A DNA stretch of 64,000 nucleotides from Pirellulaceae bacterium (GCA_019636385.1 JAHBXT010000001.1:1116001-1180000), one strand, 5' to 3'. Counted from the first letter of the stretch, positions 18,861 to 29,961 are shown. Translations and numbers: made by a program. Notes: a model not told the origin generated them from the letters alone.

Positions 18861-19935
18861 GGGGCACCTCGTTGGTCAGCTTTACCCACGAAACCTGGGT
18901 GACCAATTGATTCAAGGCCGCATAGGAAATGGCGGCATTAACCGCAAAGCGCGGTGAGGCGTTAGCGGGGAAGGTGGCTAGAGAAGCGTCACCTACCAAG
19001 AACACGTTAAAGTCGGTGGACAGATTTTCGTAGCCGGCCGTGGTGCGGCAAAAACACATGTCCGTGGCATAACCGGTCAACAAGACATGCCGAATGCCCT
19101 GCTGCTTCAGAAAGTCTCGCAGCGCGGGATAGCCCTCGGCGTCATATAGCACGACATCGTTCTCGTGCACATCGACGTCGCTCGTGACGGGCGTCGGCAG
19201 ATCCCAAAAGCCAGCGTTGTTGTAGCGCGCTCCCGCGTCCAGTCCGGGAAATTGACGAAAGTAGTCGATCACCGGCTGAGTGCTGGATAGTTCCATTTGG
19301 TCGATCAGCGGCTGACCGCGATACTGAAAACTGCTCAGTTTTTCGGTTAACTCCCGCGCGCCAGCCTGGCGCTCCTGCGGGCTGGGCGTATGTGACAGCG
19401 ATCGATACAGCTTGGCACGAATCGGATCTTTGTCGCCGCGCAAACTGTACAACACCAGCCCTACGTTGGGCCGCAAACGATTAATGAACGGTCGGATGAC
19501 TCGTCGGGTATGCTCCGCCGCCAGATGGTTCTTGTCCGGAGTGCAAAAGTCAGCCACGCCCGCTGGCTCGGGCGTATTCCACCCCTGGCCATCATCGATT
19601 CCCCAGGGATGCACCATAATCACAGCCGTCTTGGAAGCCTGCAGATGATTGGGCATTTCGATAATGCCTCGAGCGTTATACGAAAACCGCCAGGCCCGAA
19701 CCTGCAAGTCAGCATCTTTATCGACGACGATGGCCGGTGCTTCGTAATGCACTAGTTCCTTCACGGGCTCGAAAAATTCCGGATAGTCAGCCAGCAACGG
19801 CTGAGGATTCTCGATGCGCTGTAACCGATTATGATAGACGCGCGGCTTGTCAGTACTGGCCGGTTGCGCCTGCACCATCGAGACGCAGCACGTCAGCACC
19901 AGACTCAACTCAAGAACTATCGCTATTCGCAACAT
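18853..19935 (-). CDS. Secreted isochorismatase-like cysteine hydrolase
   Basis: 360 aa with a signal peptide at 1-24 (VLELSLVLTCCVSMVQA). The core has the isochorismatase-like fold: TAVIMVHPWGIDD as the Asp-bearing first strand, and GYATDMCFCRTTAGY with the nucleophilic Cys, followed by VFLVGDASLATFP. Cytoplasmic relatives hydrolyse nicotinamide, isochorismate, ureidomalonate or N-carbamoyl compounds; export of such a protein is unusual and its substrate here is unknown. First gene of a three-gene operon with a Tat-type deacetylase and an atypical Nramp transporter (overlaps of eight and four bases), so a joint task at the envelope is likely. Confidence 0.85.
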   Translation of the reverse strand: MLRIAIVLELSLVLTCCVSMVQAQPASTDKPRVYHNRLQRIENPQPLLADYPEFFEPVKELVHYEAPAIVVDKDADLQVRAWRFSYNARGIIEMPNHLQASKTAVIMVHPWGIDDGQGWNTPEPAGVADFCTPDKNHLAAEHTRRVIRPFINRLRPNVGLVLYSLRGDKDPIRAKLYRSLSHTPSPQERQAGARELTEKLSSFQYRGQPLIDQMELSSTQPVIDYFRQFPGLDAGARYNNAGFWDLPTPVTSDVDVHENDVVLYDAEGYPALRDFLKQQGIRHVLLTGYATDMCFCRTTAGYENLSTDFNVFLVGDASLATFPANASPRFAVNAAISYAALNQLVTQVSWVKLTNEVPHE

Positions 19936-20198
19936 CGCGCACCTCTGTCAAGAATTCGATAATTGTAACCACTTGCGCGGTCTGTAGGGTGGGACGGGGG
20001 GACAAGCCAGGCCGATGCAAATGGATGCCGAAACGTCCAGTAGGCGGAAGGCAGCAAAGTCAGCCCACCGTAATTGGCTCGGCCCCGCACTGGCCCACCA
20101 ACTGCCGGAACATAGCACTGACGTGAACGACGACTACTGAATTAGGAATCGCCGTACGAGGTCGATCCATGCACCTATGCTCCGTCGCCGACCAACCA

Positions 20199-23100
20199 CT
20201 ACGGCCCTGTGCTCTGAAGGTAAGCAAACAGGTCGCGTAGCTCCTGAGGTGACAGCTGCTTGTACAAGTCGGCTGGCATCATGGATACGGGGGAAGCCTG
20301 CATCTGCTCGACTTCGGTCAGATTCACGTGGATGTGTTGATTCTGCGCATCGGCTAAGGTGATGACGGTGCCATCACGGGCTACGGGCAAGCCGCTGAGC
20401 ACTCGACCATCCACGGTATGTACGATCAGGTTAACGTACTCGGTGCGAATCACGTAATTTGGGTCCACCAGACTGGTCAACAAGAAGTCGTGGTCTTGGC
20501 GATTGGCGGTGGTCAGGTCTGGGCCGAGTTTTGTTCCTTGGCCAAACAACTGATGACAACTTGCACAATGCTTCCTAAAGACGACCTGACCGGCGCTTGC
20601 GTGACCCGTGCCGGCCCGCAAATCATTGTTCAATCGCCGAATCTCAGCCAGAATTTCACCAGCCGACTGCGCCTGCAACTGGCCCCAGTATCGTACTACG
20701 ATCGCTGGCAGCTCCGGATCGCCCAACAAAGCGACTCGCCGCGCCTGATCTAGCGGAATCCTGTCCGCTGGAATCTCTCCGGCCTGAACCTCAGCCAACA
20801 GTTGCTTAGCAGATTCACGGCGACTGAATAAAAGCTCGACGATTCGCAGGGAAATCGCCGCGTATCTGGAATTCTTCAACACATCTATCAACTGCGGCGC
20901 GACCTGAGGATCTTCACTGTGGGCGACTATTTCCAGAACCGCCAGTTGCAATGCCTCGGAAATGGCTGACCGCAATAGAGCCAGCGCCTCAAATAGTTGA
21001 GTTTGATCTTTCAGTTGTCCGAGCAGTCTCAGCAGCTCGATGCGGCGCGGTTCGGCAACATCTGAATCAAACGCTGACGAGCGAATGGCCTCCAGCGCCG
21101 TGGCATTTCCCAACTCGATGGCCAATCTAGTTAACGTCACATCGTTAGGCTGGGAATGCCAGGCCTTCTCCACCAGCTGACCCAGCGGATGCGTCGCTAC
21201 GACCGCGTGACGCAATGCATCGCGCTGCTGGCTGGACTGCTCTTGCCAGCCGGCCAACACCGACGGCCACAGCTCGGTACGAAGCTGGGCAGCGGGAGCG
21301 GCCTGCAGTAAACGCACCACGGCATCCAGTCCTGCCTGCGTGCCTTCGGCCATATATCGTCGAACCAGTCGAGGCAACAGAAATTGGCTGCCCAGTCGCG
21401 AATTCCACAATGTAGGCCGAACAAATCGCCGCATGACTTCTTCGCGGCCAGTGTTGCAATGATGTTCGATGGCCCACCACCACAGCAACGGCAGCCGCTG
21501 GTCGTCAAAGTCGATATCGCGATTGATGTTGGCGTTGATTACGGGCAAGGCTTGATGCGCCGGCAAGCGCGCAGCGGTACAGGCCAGTTGTTGGCGAACC
21601 ATAATCGACTGCTCAACCTCGGCGAAATGATCCAGCCGATGAGCCAACTCGCTGGACAATTCTAATTGTTCGTGAAACACCCAATCGCCCAGCAGGCGCA
21701 CGGCCCATTTGCGGACCGCTTGGTGGGGGCTGTCCAATAGCTGCGCGGCCAGCGCTTCGTCAAAGCCGCCCAGCGAATTCAAGGTCCACAATGACTCCAG
21801 CGCCACCGACTGCGAAGCGCTGGTCAGGCAACGAAGACGGAACTGGTCGCTGGCCGATCGGTCACCGCGCCGAACCATTTCCTGCCTGGCGCGGCGCACG
21901 AAGAATTGATTGGCGTGGTCATGCAGTTGGATCAGTTCGTCGCTGGTCATGTCTGCCAGGTCGAATTCATGTTGTGCACACTTGGGGGGCGCGATCCGAT
22001 AGATGCGACCATTGGAGCGATCCCATTGTGCATCCGGGTCTGGATGGGCGGTGCGCGCGTCATGCCAATCAGCGACATAGACGGCTCCGTCAGGGCCAAC
22101 GGTTACGTCGCAGGGTGCAAACCAAGAATCGTTGCTAACAAGTAAAGCACCGGCATCCCGAGTCCGCACAGTCGATGCCTGGGCTGTGATGTTGTGCCAG
22201 CGGATAGTGTGCCCCAGCAAATCAGCGGCAATGTATTGATCCCGAAATCGCGCGGGCAATGCATCGGCCTGGTAGACAATGCCGCCAGAGGTAACATGCC
22301 CTCCCTGAGGATTATCATGTGCCACGTGCTCGAAATAGCCATACGCAAACGGATTATGCAATGGGCCGTGCTTGGCAAACGATTTGACAAAGTAGCCGCC
22401 TTGGACACCATGCAGCATGACGTAGCCGCCGTAGTTGGTGCTGTAGAACAGTTCGCCGATAGCATCAAAATCCAAGCCCCAGGAATTTCCGCCGCCTTCG
22501 CAGAACAATTCGAAACGATCTGTCGGCGGATGATAGCGCCACACGCCTTGCTGGAACTCGATGCCGCGAATGTTGGCAGTGACCGTGCTGCCCTGGCAGC
22601 CGTACAGCCAGCCGTCAGGACCAAAACACAATGAATTGGCAACGCTGTGGGCGTCCTGCATGCCGAAACCGGCCAGCAATACTTGGGGGTCGCTGTCGGG
22701 TTGATCATCGCGATCTTGATCAGGATAGAACAGCAGATAGGGCACGTTGAGCACAAACAGGCCGCCGTGCCCAAAGGCCAATCCGCTGGCCAAATTCAGA
22801 CCAGACACAAAGTCGCGTCCCTGATCCATCACGCCATCTCCGTCCCTGTCCTCCAGGATCGTGATCCGATCCGCACCGCGTGGACCATGCGGCGGGGGCT
22901 CGGGCACCCGGTCGTACTTGGTGCGCGAATAGCGGTCGACTTCGATGCGCTGAAGTCCCTCGGGATTAGGGTATTGCAGGTATTGAATGACCCACAGTCG
23001 CCCGCGATCATCAAACTCGATGGCCACCGGTTGTCTTACCAGTGGTTCGCTGGCCACCAACGATACCTGCAGCTCTGGCACGGTTTCCATACGGCGCAGT

Positions 23101-23273
23101 GCAGCCTCCGCAGCACGATCTTGTGCCACTAGCGCTGAGCACGCCAACAGACACCCCACGATGCCAGCCAGGAAAGTAGTCGTAGGGGGCGTGCGCAGTT
23201 GTGAGCATAAGCCGTAGGCTGTGGACGCGGTCGTCAGCTGAGCGTAGTCGTGGCACCCAGAATACTGTAACAT
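20199..23273 (-). CDS. PVC-type membrane-bound dehydrogenase / HEAT / c-type haem protein
   Basis: 1024 aa. A seven-bladed propeller of the planctomycete membrane-bound dehydrogenase type spans about 50-430 (VAIEFDDRGRLWVIQY, CFGPDGWLYGCQG, VTVGPDGAVYVADWHD). HEAT-like helices cover about 440-840. The C-terminal 140 residues are the planctomycete haem-binding domain with CASCH near residue 900 and GTKLGPDLT. An export signal lies near TTTFLAGIVGCLLACSALVAQ. Such proteins are thought to oxidise sugars or alcohols and pass electrons to a c-type haem outside the cytoplasm. I chose the ATG at 23273; the frame stays open to 23369, but that part would place 32 more residues before the signal. No partner gene is adjacent. 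Confidence 0.88.
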   Translation of the reverse strand: MLQYSGCHDYAQLTTASTAYGLCSQLRTPPTTTFLAGIVGCLLACSALVAQDRAAEAALRRMETVPELQVSLVASEPLVRQPVAIEFDDRGRLWVIQYLQYPNPEGLQRIEVDRYSRTKYDRVPEPPPHGPRGADRITILEDRDGDGVMDQGRDFVSGLNLASGLAFGHGGLFVLNVPYLLFYPDQDRDDQPDSDPQVLLAGFGMQDAHSVANSLCFGPDGWLYGCQGSTVTANIRGIEFQQGVWRYHPPTDRFELFCEGGGNSWGLDFDAIGELFYSTNYGGYVMLHGVQGGYFVKSFAKHGPLHNPFAYGYFEHVAHDNPQGGHVTSGGIVYQADALPARFRDQYIAADLLGHTIRWHNITAQASTVRTRDAGALLVSNDSWFAPCDVTVGPDGAVYVADWHDARTAHPDPDAQWDRSNGRIYRIAPPKCAQHEFDLADMTSDELIQLHDHANQFFVRRARQEMVRRGDRSASDQFRLRCLTSASQSVALESLWTLNSLGGFDEALAAQLLDSPHQAVRKWAVRLLGDWVFHEQLELSSELAHRLDHFAEVEQSIMVRQQLACTAARLPAHQALPVINANINRDIDFDDQRLPLLWWWAIEHHCNTGREEVMRRFVRPTLWNSRLGSQFLLPRLVRRYMAEGTQAGLDAVVRLLQAAPAAQLRTELWPSVLAGWQEQSSQQRDALRHAVVATHPLGQLVEKAWHSQPNDVTLTRLAIELGNATALEAIRSSAFDSDVAEPRRIELLRLLGQLKDQTQLFEALALLRSAISEALQLAVLEIVAHSEDPQVAPQLIDVLKNSRYAAISLRIVELLFSRRESAKQLLAEVQAGEIPADRIPLDQARRVALLGDPELPAIVVRYWGQLQAQSAGEILAEIRRLNNDLRAGTGHASAGQVVFRKHCASCHQLFGQGTKLGPDLTTANRQDHDFLLTSLVDPNYVIRTEYVNLIVHTVDGRVLSGLPVARDGTVITLADAQNQHIHVNLTEVEQMQASPVSMMPADLYKQLSPQELRDLFAYLQSTGP

Positions 23274-23473
23274 AACGGAACTACACTTCACTACATTTGG
23301 TCCAACCGCGTAACACACCTCTTGCAGGGGCGACGGCGCGTTACGCGATCGCTTTGCTGCGTCCTGCATAAACGCTAGTTCGACGTTGGTTTGTTATTCC
23401 AACCGCAAGTGTGTTGCTATAGCGATCGCTCGGCCCAAGCTTACTGGTACTGCTATTCAGGCAGTTGGCACCA

Positions 23474-24013
23474 TTAAAGCTGCGTGGGATTGGGGGCATC
23501 ACCGTAGACTTGCTGAGGATCAAAAACCTTCTCAGATTCAGTAAAAACCAGTGCCTCTCCTTGACCGCGCTGGTTACCCACCGGCACGCGGCGATAGAAA
23601 CAGGAACGATAGCCGACGTGGCAACTGGCGCCACTGCCCTGAACCTGAACTCGCAACCAAACACAGTCCTGGTCGTCGTCGATGCGCATTTCACAAACGT
23701 GTTGCACGAGCCCGCTGGTTGCGCCTTTGTGCCACAGTGCCTTGCGCGATCGGCTGTAATAAACGGCTTGCCCCAGGCGAATCGTCTGCTGCAAGGCTTC
23801 TGCATTCATGTAGCCGTGCATCAGCAATTCACCGCTGTCGTAGTCGGTCGTCACGCAAGGAATCAGGCCCTGGCTATCGAATTTGGGCGCAAGCTGGTTG
23901 CCTTCTTCCACCTGCTCTATCGACTGCCGCGCATGAAGCGTCGCATCGCTGGCGTTTCCGCCGCCGGCGGAGGGCTGTTCGCAGGATTGATCGGTTTGAT
24001 GTTTGTTGGCCAT
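23474..24013 (-). CDS. hisI: Phosphoribosyl-AMP cyclohydrolase
   Basis: 179 aa. Opens the purine ring of phosphoribosyl-AMP in histidine synthesis (third step), in the cytoplasm. Visible family marks: [27 protein letters not shown], the DDDQDC motif for Mg/Zn and the zinc Cys pair in [14 protein letters not shown]. There is no HisE domain, so phosphoribosyl-ATP pyrophosphatase must be encoded elsewhere. The N-terminal 45 residues are a non-conserved, Gln/Ser-rich extension. It is the last gene of an operon after cysS, an ABC ATPase and a permease; the gap to the permease stop is four bases, so expression is likely coupled. Confidence 0.95.
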   Translation of the reverse strand: MANKHQTDQSCEQPSAGGGNASDATLHARQSIEQVEEGNQLAPKFDSQGLIPCVTTDYDSGELLMHGYMNAEALQQTIRLGQAVYYSRSRKALWHKGATSGLVQHVCEMRIDDDQDCVWLRVQVQGSGASCHVGYRSCFYRRVPVGNQRGQGEALVFTESEKVFDPQQVYGDAPNPTQL

Positions 24014-24017
24014 ATAC

Positions 24018-26297
24018 TTAGTTGTCCTCTTTTCCAGCCCATGCTGGTTCCATCGACCGGACCATTAGAATCCCAAGTATAAACAGGACCGCTGCAATTC
24101 CCAGCCACAATGTGGGCAGATGGGCATCAACTGCATTGCTCTCCAGCCCCCAGCCCTGCAGTTTGTCTTGAAATCGAGCCAGCGCCAGCACACATGAGTT
24201 GTTCACGGCGTGCATCACCATTCCAGGCAGTAGACTACCGCTTCGCCAGCGAACCCAGCCCAACACCAATCCCAACAGGGTACTTGGAATTAAGCGTTCA
24301 GGCGCAACTGCTCCGGCCAATACCAGGTGGAACAGTCCGAAGATTACGGCCGTTATCAGCACGGTAGGCAACGGATTGAGGCTGCGGCGGAGCCCGGCAA
24401 ATAGAAAGCCTCGAAAGAAGATTTCTTCACAAACTCCGGGGATCATGCCTAGTGCTATCATCAGCGCCGCCAGTGGCAGTTGCTGCCAACTCGCTAACAG
24501 CCGGTTGACCATTTCTAGACTGGACTGATCCAGCGCAGGCCATCCCAGCCCCCGGGCTAGCCACTGACTGGCAACGGTCAACTCAAACACCCACGGCCAA
24601 GCCGCGATTCCCAACATCAGACCGCCGAGCAATTGCATTGAACTGGCCTTTGTCAGACCCAGTCCGCCGCACAACGCAACCCGTTGCCAGCGCAACAACA
24701 GCACCGGTAAGCCCAGGAACAGCGCGACCGTCAATCCGGCTGACATCATCAAGCGGTTCATCGCTGACGCGCTCACGTCTCGCGACAACATCCCAGATGC
24801 CAAAAAGTAAGCCGGCAACAACATGGCCAGGCCAACGAGGGCTAGCGAGGTGGACGGAAACCTTCTCACTTCCGGCGGCGAGCGCAGCAGGTCCTTCCAA
24901 CTTCCTCGACTACCAACAGCGACGGCATCTGCCGCAAACCAGCGCGCAGCTAAACTCAGCGCCAAAACTGCATACAGCACAGTTAGAACCAACGCCAACG
25001 CGGCCGGACCGGGTAGGGCTCCACCCTCTAACGTTTCTCGAACCAACAGCAGTATATTCACCAAGGGCAATCCCGCCGTAACATAGTTCAGATTCCAGCC
25101 GGGCAGTAAGATTACCATGCCGGGCACAATCGACAGCAGCAACAGCGGAATCAGGTAGGCCTGAGCTTCCTTGAAACTGCGAGCCGAACTGGTCAGACTC
25201 AGCAACACGGCGGCGTAAAAAAATGCCAATGCAGACAAGGCCAGAAATAATTTTGCCGTTAAGAGCCATGTCATCCCACCTGGCCCCAGCAGCTCTCGGT
25301 CTAAGCCCAGCGCATACAATGTCAACGACATGGCCATTAGATTCGCGCAACCTGTCAGCAGCGTGACCGTGACCACCGCCACATACTTGGCCAACAGCAA
25401 CCTCCAGGTGGGGATGGGAAGCGTCACGAGCATTTCCAAGGTATGTCGCTCGCGTTCGCCGGCCGTCAAGTCGATTGCCGGGTAAACGCCACCGGTGACA
25501 GTCATCAGCAGCAAGACCAGCGGCAACAAGCCCAGGATCGCTGACGTCTGCTGGCCGACAGCTACATTTGTCCTGAGCTGTCGGATCGGTAATTGAAAAT
25601 CGGCTTGTCGCTGAACTGCCCAACGTCTGACTCGTTCCCGGGAACTGATCTCCAAGCATCTGGAAACATATTCGGCGGCGCGGCGACTAGTCAACGATTG
25701 ACTATTCTCCAGCATTTCGACAGTCACCGAGCGATCGCCCGCCAATTCCTGTGATAATTCGACCATGCTGCCCTCGATACGAACTCCTAAATCTACTACC
25801 CCTTCGCGAACCAACTGCGGAAGATGAACTTCCTCTGCGCCACGAGGCACGCGGATTTTGACTTCCGCCCTTGGCTCGCTGGCACGTGAAGGTTCGGTGG
25901 CGTGTTCGGGTATTGCATCTCCAACAGTCTCGGTCGAAAGGTTGTCGCGTGTGTCAGCTGAAGACTCTTGGATCAATCGCTGGCCAACGCTCAGTTCATT
26001 AGCCAGCCATTGGGCCTGCGGATCGGACTGGAGAGCCACAATATATTCGGGCCGAGTCACCGACCACTGCTGCCAAGCAAGAAACCGAAATCCCAGTCCC
26101 AACAACGGGTACAGCAGCAGCGGCATGACCAGGAGAGTGACCAGCGTCCGGCGGTCGCGCAACGTCTCTCGCAACTCCTTGGAAATCAGCTCGTTCTGCT
26201 GTAGCCACGAGAACTTGGGAGGCATGGCCAGCGGAACATCGACAGTCCCGGGCAATCGTGGGCTGGAGCCATCGGCAAGTGACCGATCAGAGTTCAT
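24018..26297 (-). CDS. ABC-2 permease fused to CPBP intramembrane protease
   Basis: 759 aa. The N-terminal half is a NatB/ABC-2 type permease: one helix near 50-75 ([20 protein letters not shown]), a large extracytoplasmic loop of about 180 residues, then five or six helices to about 470 ([20 protein letters not shown] is the typical coupling region). The C-terminal half (about 490-745) has eight or so helices and the CPBP/CAAX-protease motifs [15 protein letters not shown] and HAVNN, with the two Glu and two His needed for a metal site. The matching ATPase lies 14 bases upstream (26312-27064). A joint exporter with an attached protease is the simplest reading; the cargo is unknown. This permease-protease fusion occurs in other planctomycetes. 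Confidence 0.9.
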   Translation of the reverse strand: MNSDRSLADGSSPRLPGTVDVPLAMPPKFSWLQQNELISKELRETLRDRRTLVTLLVMPLLLYPLLGLGFRFLAWQQWSVTRPEYIVALQSDPQAQWLANELSVGQRLIQESSADTRDNLSTETVGDAIPEHATEPSRASEPRAEVKIRVPRGAEEVHLPQLVREGVVDLGVRIEGSMVELSQELAGDRSVTVEMLENSQSLTSRRAAEYVSRCLEISSRERVRRWAVQRQADFQLPIRQLRTNVAVGQQTSAILGLLPLVLLLMTVTGGVYPAIDLTAGERERHTLEMLVTLPIPTWRLLLAKYVAVVTVTLLTGCANLMAMSLTLYALGLDRELLGPGGMTWLLTAKLFLALSALAFFYAAVLLSLTSSARSFKEAQAYLIPLLLLSIVPGMVILLPGWNLNYVTAGLPLVNILLLVRETLEGGALPGPAALALVLTVLYAVLALSLAARWFAADAVAVGSRGSWKDLLRSPPEVRRFPSTSLALVGLAMLLPAYFLASGMLSRDVSASAMNRLMMSAGLTVALFLGLPVLLLRWQRVALCGGLGLTKASSMQLLGGLMLGIAAWPWVFELTVASQWLARGLGWPALDQSSLEMVNRLLASWQQLPLAALMIALGMIPGVCEEIFFRGFLFAGLRRSLNPLPTVLITAVIFGLFHLVLAGAVAPERLIPSTLLGLVLGWVRWRSGSLLPGMVMHAVNNSCVLALARFQDKLQGWGLESNAVDAHLPTLWLGIAAVLFILGILMVRSMEPAWAGKEDN

Positions 26298-26311
26298 CCA
26301 CGAGCCTCGAT

Positions 26312-27064
26312 TCAGGAATTTCGTAAGCCGCTCGGGTCAGCAGTGTCTTGCGACAGGAAATTTAGAAACATATCGACGAGCGTCGCCTGGCCCGTTTGCT
26401 GTTGCAGTTCGGCCAAAGTGCCTTCACATTTCAACCGCCCACGATGCAACAGTCCATAGCGATCACATAATCGCTCGGCTTCATCCAACTGATGCGTACT
26501 AACGATGATCGCCTTGTTCATTTGCTTGAGGCGTAGAACGTAATCGAAGACCGTCTTGGCCCCCACGACATCCAAGCCGCGCGTGGGTTCATCCAGCAGT
26601 ACGACGGGCGGGTCGTGCACTAGCGCTCGCGCAAGCTGGACGCGCTGCGCTTGGCCGGTGCTGAGCGTGGCACAGCGGCGGTCCATGAATGGTTGAATTT
26701 CCATCATCTGGGCAAGCAACTCAATTCTTTGTGCGGCCTGTTGAGCAGATAATCCATAGCCCACCGCAAAGTAACGCAACACCTCTCGTGGCGTTAACCA
26801 TTGGTACAATCCGGCGCTGGCGGACATCAAACCAATTAGACTTTTGGTCTGCAGAATTTGAGCGGAGACTGGACAGCCGGCGATGCTGGCTTGACCAGTC
26901 GTGGGCGACAACAACCCCATCAAAATGCGTAGCGTAGTAGTTTTTCCGGCTCCGTTGGGACCCAGCAAGCCGTAGGTCACACCGGGAGGCACACTAAACG
27001 AAACATCGTCCAGCGCCTGGACGTCAGTTCCGTAGCTTTTCGACAAATGCTGGACACAGATCAT
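26312..27064 (-). CDS. ABC transporter ATP-binding protein (NatA-like)
   Basis: 250 aa nucleotide-binding subunit, cytoplasmic face of the inner membrane. Walker A is GPNGAGKT at 35-42, the signature is [12 protein letters not shown] in place of LSGGQ, Walker B is [12 protein letters not shown] and the switch His sits in [14 protein letters not shown]. The DEPTRGLD and [12 protein letters not shown] pieces are typical of the NatA/CcmA exporter branch. It works with the permease-protease fusion 14 bases downstream. It begins five bases after the stop of cysS, so it belongs to that operon. Confidence 0.93.
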   Translation of the reverse strand: MICVQHLSKSYGTDVQALDDVSFSVPPGVTYGLLGPNGAGKTTTLRILMGLLSPTTGQASIAGCPVSAQILQTKSLIGLMSASAGLYQWLTPREVLRYFAVGYGLSAQQAAQRIELLAQMMEIQPFMDRRCATLSTGQAQRVQLARALVHDPPVVLLDEPTRGLDVVGAKTVFDYVLRLKQMNKAIIVSTHQLDEAERLCDRYGLLHRGRLKCEGTLAELQQQTGQATLVDMFLNFLSQDTADPSGLRNS

Positions 27065-27069
27065 CTCAG

Positions 27070-28581
27070 CTAGGCCATTTTTCGCTTCGCTACGGTACCT
27101 TCAGCCGTCGACCGCACTTCGTAGCCACGCTCGACCAGGGTTTTGCGATGAACATCAGCGGCCGTGAAGTCTTTTCGACGGCGTGCCTCGTCGATCTCGC
27201 GGCACAGTACGGCCACCTCATCCTCGTCACCTGTGGGACGGGACTGGCGCGTCAACTCGACGATGCCAAGCACGCTGTCGATGACTCGCAATACCGCCGC
27301 AGCCTGTGCAGCGTCAGTTACTGGCGCAGCCAACCACTGATGCACTACGGCCAGCGCCGCGCTAATGTTCAAATTGTCGGCCAGCGCACCTAAAAATTGC
27401 GCAATGACCGGATGACTCAAGTCAACTTCAGCGATCCGCCCCTTGGCCTGTGACTCAACGCGCTCAGCAAACTCGCTCAGACGTCTCACCGCATTGGCCG
27501 AATCGACCAAGCCCTTCTTGGTGAAATTGCACTGAGCCGAATACTGGGTGCGAATCAATTCGTATCGCAGCGCCGCTGGATGAACCTCGCCACCGGTCGC
27601 CTTGCCGCTCAAAATGTCGCGTACGGTGTAGAAGTTGCCATCGCGCTTCGACATCTTGCGGCCTTCGACCATCAAGAATCGCGTATGCAGCCAGAAGCGA
27701 GCAAAACAGTCGCTGCCCGAGGCACCGCGCGATTGAGCGATCTCGCATTCATGATGCGGGAATATTAAATCTTCACCACCGGTGTGGATGTCAATGGTTG
27801 GGCTTTCAAAAATGTGCATGGCCATCGACGAACACTCGATGTGCCAACCAGGATATCCAGCACCCCACGGCGAATCCCACTTCATCACGTGATGCGGATC
27901 GGCCTTCCATAACATAAAGTCGGCTGGGTTGCGCTTGTTGGCTTGATCCTTGGCATCCAACCGTCCGCTGGCACCCTCTTGCAGATTGTCCATTTTGTCT
28001 AGCGTGTTGCCGCTGAGTCGTCCGTAGTCGGGAAACGATTTCACATCGTAGTACACCACGCCATCACCACCCACATACGCATGACCGCGCTGAATCAGTT
28101 GCTGGATCGTGTCGATCATCCGCGAAATGTATTGCGTTGCGCACAGCACGCGCTGCGGATACTCAGATGCAACTTTCAACCCCAGCTGCTTGCCGTCCTC
28201 CAGGAACGCGTCGCGGTAATAAGCAGCAACTTCAAAAGGATTGTCGGGATCGGCAACACAGCCTTGCGGCGCTCGACCGCTCTTCTTGTCTTCCCTGAGT
28301 CGCCTAGCGGCGACTTGCATCTTGTCCTCACCAGAACCGTCGGCTGTGGCGTCGTCGGTCATATGGCCAACATCGGTGATGTTCATCACATGCCGAACTT
28401 CATAGCCCACCGCCTCTAGAAAACGCCGCACCAGGTCAGCGGCTAAAAAGGAACGAAAATTGCCGATGTGCGCGAAATCGTAGACCGTTGGCCCGCAACT
28501 GTACATTTTGACAATGTGGCCATCGACCGGCTCGAATAGGTCCGCCGAACGGGTCAGTGAATTGTAAAAGCGAATTTCCAT
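27070..28581 (-). CDS. cysS: Cysteine--tRNA ligase
   Basis: 503 aa class Ia aminoacyl-tRNA synthetase; charges tRNA-Cys with cysteine in the cytoplasm. Zinc/cysteine site residue C29 in [14 protein letters not shown] signature at 38-41, WHIECS and [15 protein letters not shown] for zinc and cysteine binding, KMSKRDG for ATP, and a DALR-like helical C-terminus. An insertion at about 85-110 ([20 protein letters not shown]) lies after TDVGHMTDD and is seen in some family members. First gene of the run cysS, ABC ATPase, ABC permease-protease, hisI with gaps of 5, 14 and 4 bases. Confidence 0.97.
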   Translation of the reverse strand: MEIRFYNSLTRSADLFEPVDGHIVKMYSCGPTVYDFAHIGNFRSFLAADLVRRFLEAVGYEVRHVMNITDVGHMTDDATADGSGEDKMQVAARRLREDKKSGRAPQGCVADPDNPFEVAAYYRDAFLEDGKQLGLKVASEYPQRVLCATQYISRMIDTIQQLIQRGHAYVGGDGVVYYDVKSFPDYGRLSGNTLDKMDNLQEGASGRLDAKDQANKRNPADFMLWKADPHHVMKWDSPWGAGYPGWHIECSSMAMHIFESPTIDIHTGGEDLIFPHHECEIAQSRGASGSDCFARFWLHTRFLMVEGRKMSKRDGNFYTVRDILSGKATGGEVHPAALRYELIRTQYSAQCNFTKKGLVDSANAVRRLSEFAERVESQAKGRIAEVDLSHPVIAQFLGALADNLNISAALAVVHQWLAAPVTDAAQAAAVLRVIDSVLGIVELTRQSRPTGDEDEVAVLCREIDEARRRKDFTAADVHRKTLVERGYEVRSTAEGTVAKRKMA

Positions 28582-29028
28582 ACTCTAAAATCCTGGTTTG
28601 ATCGGTGCGGCCTGGGTGCAGGCAGTAATGTAAATGGTCGAAGGCCGTTGGGAAAGCGCAGACCTCAATCACCTCATGCAGCCAGCGTCTTTAGACAATA
28701 TACTGGAGCTATCGGCACCATTCCTTCAGCCACAACTGCAATTGCAAATGCAATAGGATTGTATATACTCTTATTGGAGGGTGGATCGGGAGGTCGCTGA
28801 TTCTGACTTTCCGACCCTGTTTGTCGGGCCAAGCCAAGTTCGGACAGGCTGGTGAGCGGTTGATTGAATCACAACCCGCAGTGTTATCCAGGGAGCAACC
28901 GCCCCTGAGCCGCCTTTCGGGCTACGAATTTTCGGGGTGCCAGTTGGTCCAGGCATTACATCAACAGTCCGCTTGTAGGGGCGGAGAATTTGGCCGTTGA
29001 CTGTTCACAAACGACGATGGGAAGAGCA
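28582..29028. other. Intergenic region between cysS and metal ABC operon
   Basis: Divergent region of 447 bases. It contains one plausible sigma-70-like promoter toward the metal importer (28742-28769) and otherwise no gene, repeat or riboswitch that I can recognise. The roughly 250-base leader between that promoter and the first ATG contains GC-rich inverted segments but no motif matching a known metal riboswitch. Confidence 0.45.
28742..28769 (+). promoter_or_regulatory. Candidate sigma-70-type promoter
   Basis: TTGCAA (28742-28747), a 16-base spacer and TATACT (28764-28769). It points toward the metal-binding lipoprotein gene and would leave a leader of about 250 bases. Confidence 0.4.
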
Positions 29029-29961
29029 ATGCTCGTGAAGAGTGCCAGGGTATGTAGTCTGCTTATTTATGTAGCGCTTACAGCCGTCCTGGGCTGCCGT
29101 CCATCAGGCTCGGTCGGCTACGGAGTAGGGCCATCCGATACGGTCCCCGTCGTTGCCACCTATAGCATCTTGGCCGATTGGGTTCATCGAGTGGGCGGGG
29201 ATCGCGTGCGGGTAACGACGTTGGTTGGCGTCGGTGGTGACACCCACACCTACGAGCCAACTCCGCAAGACAGTGTCGCGCTGACCAAAGCAGCTATTGT
29301 ATTTGAAAATGGGCTTGAGTATGAAGGCTGGTTGGATGATCTGTTCCAAAGCAGTCGCAGCCAGGCTCGGCGCGTGGCCGTTACCCGCGATATTTCGCCG
29401 CGCAGGCAGCGCTGTCAATGTCACGATTCGGAGTGTGACCCGCACGTGTGGCATTCCATTGGCAACGCCATTAGCATGGTAGGTGTTATCGCCGACGAAC
29501 TGTCCCAGGCCGACCCAGACCACGCAGCGGACTACCGTCGCCGCGCCCAAGAGTACACGCTTGAACTGAAAGAACTAGATTCTGAAATTCGCCAGTACGT
29601 TGATTCGATTCCTCAGCAAAATCGAACGCTGGTTGTTGGTCACAATTCGTTTGGCTATTTTGCTGACGACTATGGATTTCAAGTGCTCAGCCTGTTGGAT
29701 TCATTTTCCAGCGAGGCTACCGACCCATCGGCGATGAAGTTAGGGTCGCTGATTCGTCGCATTCGCGAGCTGGAGTTGCCGTCTATATTTGCCGAGAACA
29801 CGCTGGATGCCAAACTGACCGAGCAAGTCGCTCGCGAGGCGGGAGTCGGCGTGGTTGCAGCGCTGTATACGGACGCGCTGGGACCAGCCGATTCGCCAGC
29901 CGCAACGTATGTGAGTATGATGCGCCACAACGCCAAGACCATTGCGGAATCGCTGCGCTGA
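29029..29961 (+). CDS. Zinc/manganese-type ABC substrate-binding lipoprotein
   Basis: 310 aa, cluster A-I (ZnuA/TroA) binding protein. The ATG at 29029 follows GGGAAGAG closely; starts at 29017 and 28990 are also open. The signal ends in a lipobox, AVLGC, with Cys23 as the lipidation site. Metal-site motifs are [33 protein letters not shown] and the late [10 protein letters not shown], giving His-His-His-Asp/Glu type ligands. The long His-rich loop of ZnuA is absent; instead there is a small CQCHDSEC insert just before DPHVWHS, which adds three Cys and one His beside the site. Zn and Mn cannot be told apart. The stop overlaps the next ATG by one base (TGATG). Confidence 0.88.
   Translation: MLVKSARVCSLLIYVALTAVLGCRPSGSVGYGVGPSDTVPVVATYSILADWVHRVGGDRVRVTTLVGVGGDTHTYEPTPQDSVALTKAAIVFENGLEYEGWLDDLFQSSRSQARRVAVTRDISPRRQRCQCHDSECDPHVWHSIGNAISMVGVIADELSQADPDHAADYRRRAQEYTLELKELDSEIRQYVDSIPQQNRTLVVGHNSFGYFADDYGFQVLSLLDSFSSEATDPSAMKLGSLIRRIRELELPSIFAENTLDAKLTEQVAREAGVGVVAALYTDALGPADSPAATYVSMMRHNAKTIAESLR

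Noticed and set aside
28771..28956. 61-codon minus-strand frame between cysS and the metal importer
   Set aside because: Short, without ribosome site or recognisable content.
28770..29028. Manganese or other metal riboswitch in the leader of the metal importer
   Set aside because: A long leader is plausible but no yybP-ykoY or other known aptamer core could be found.
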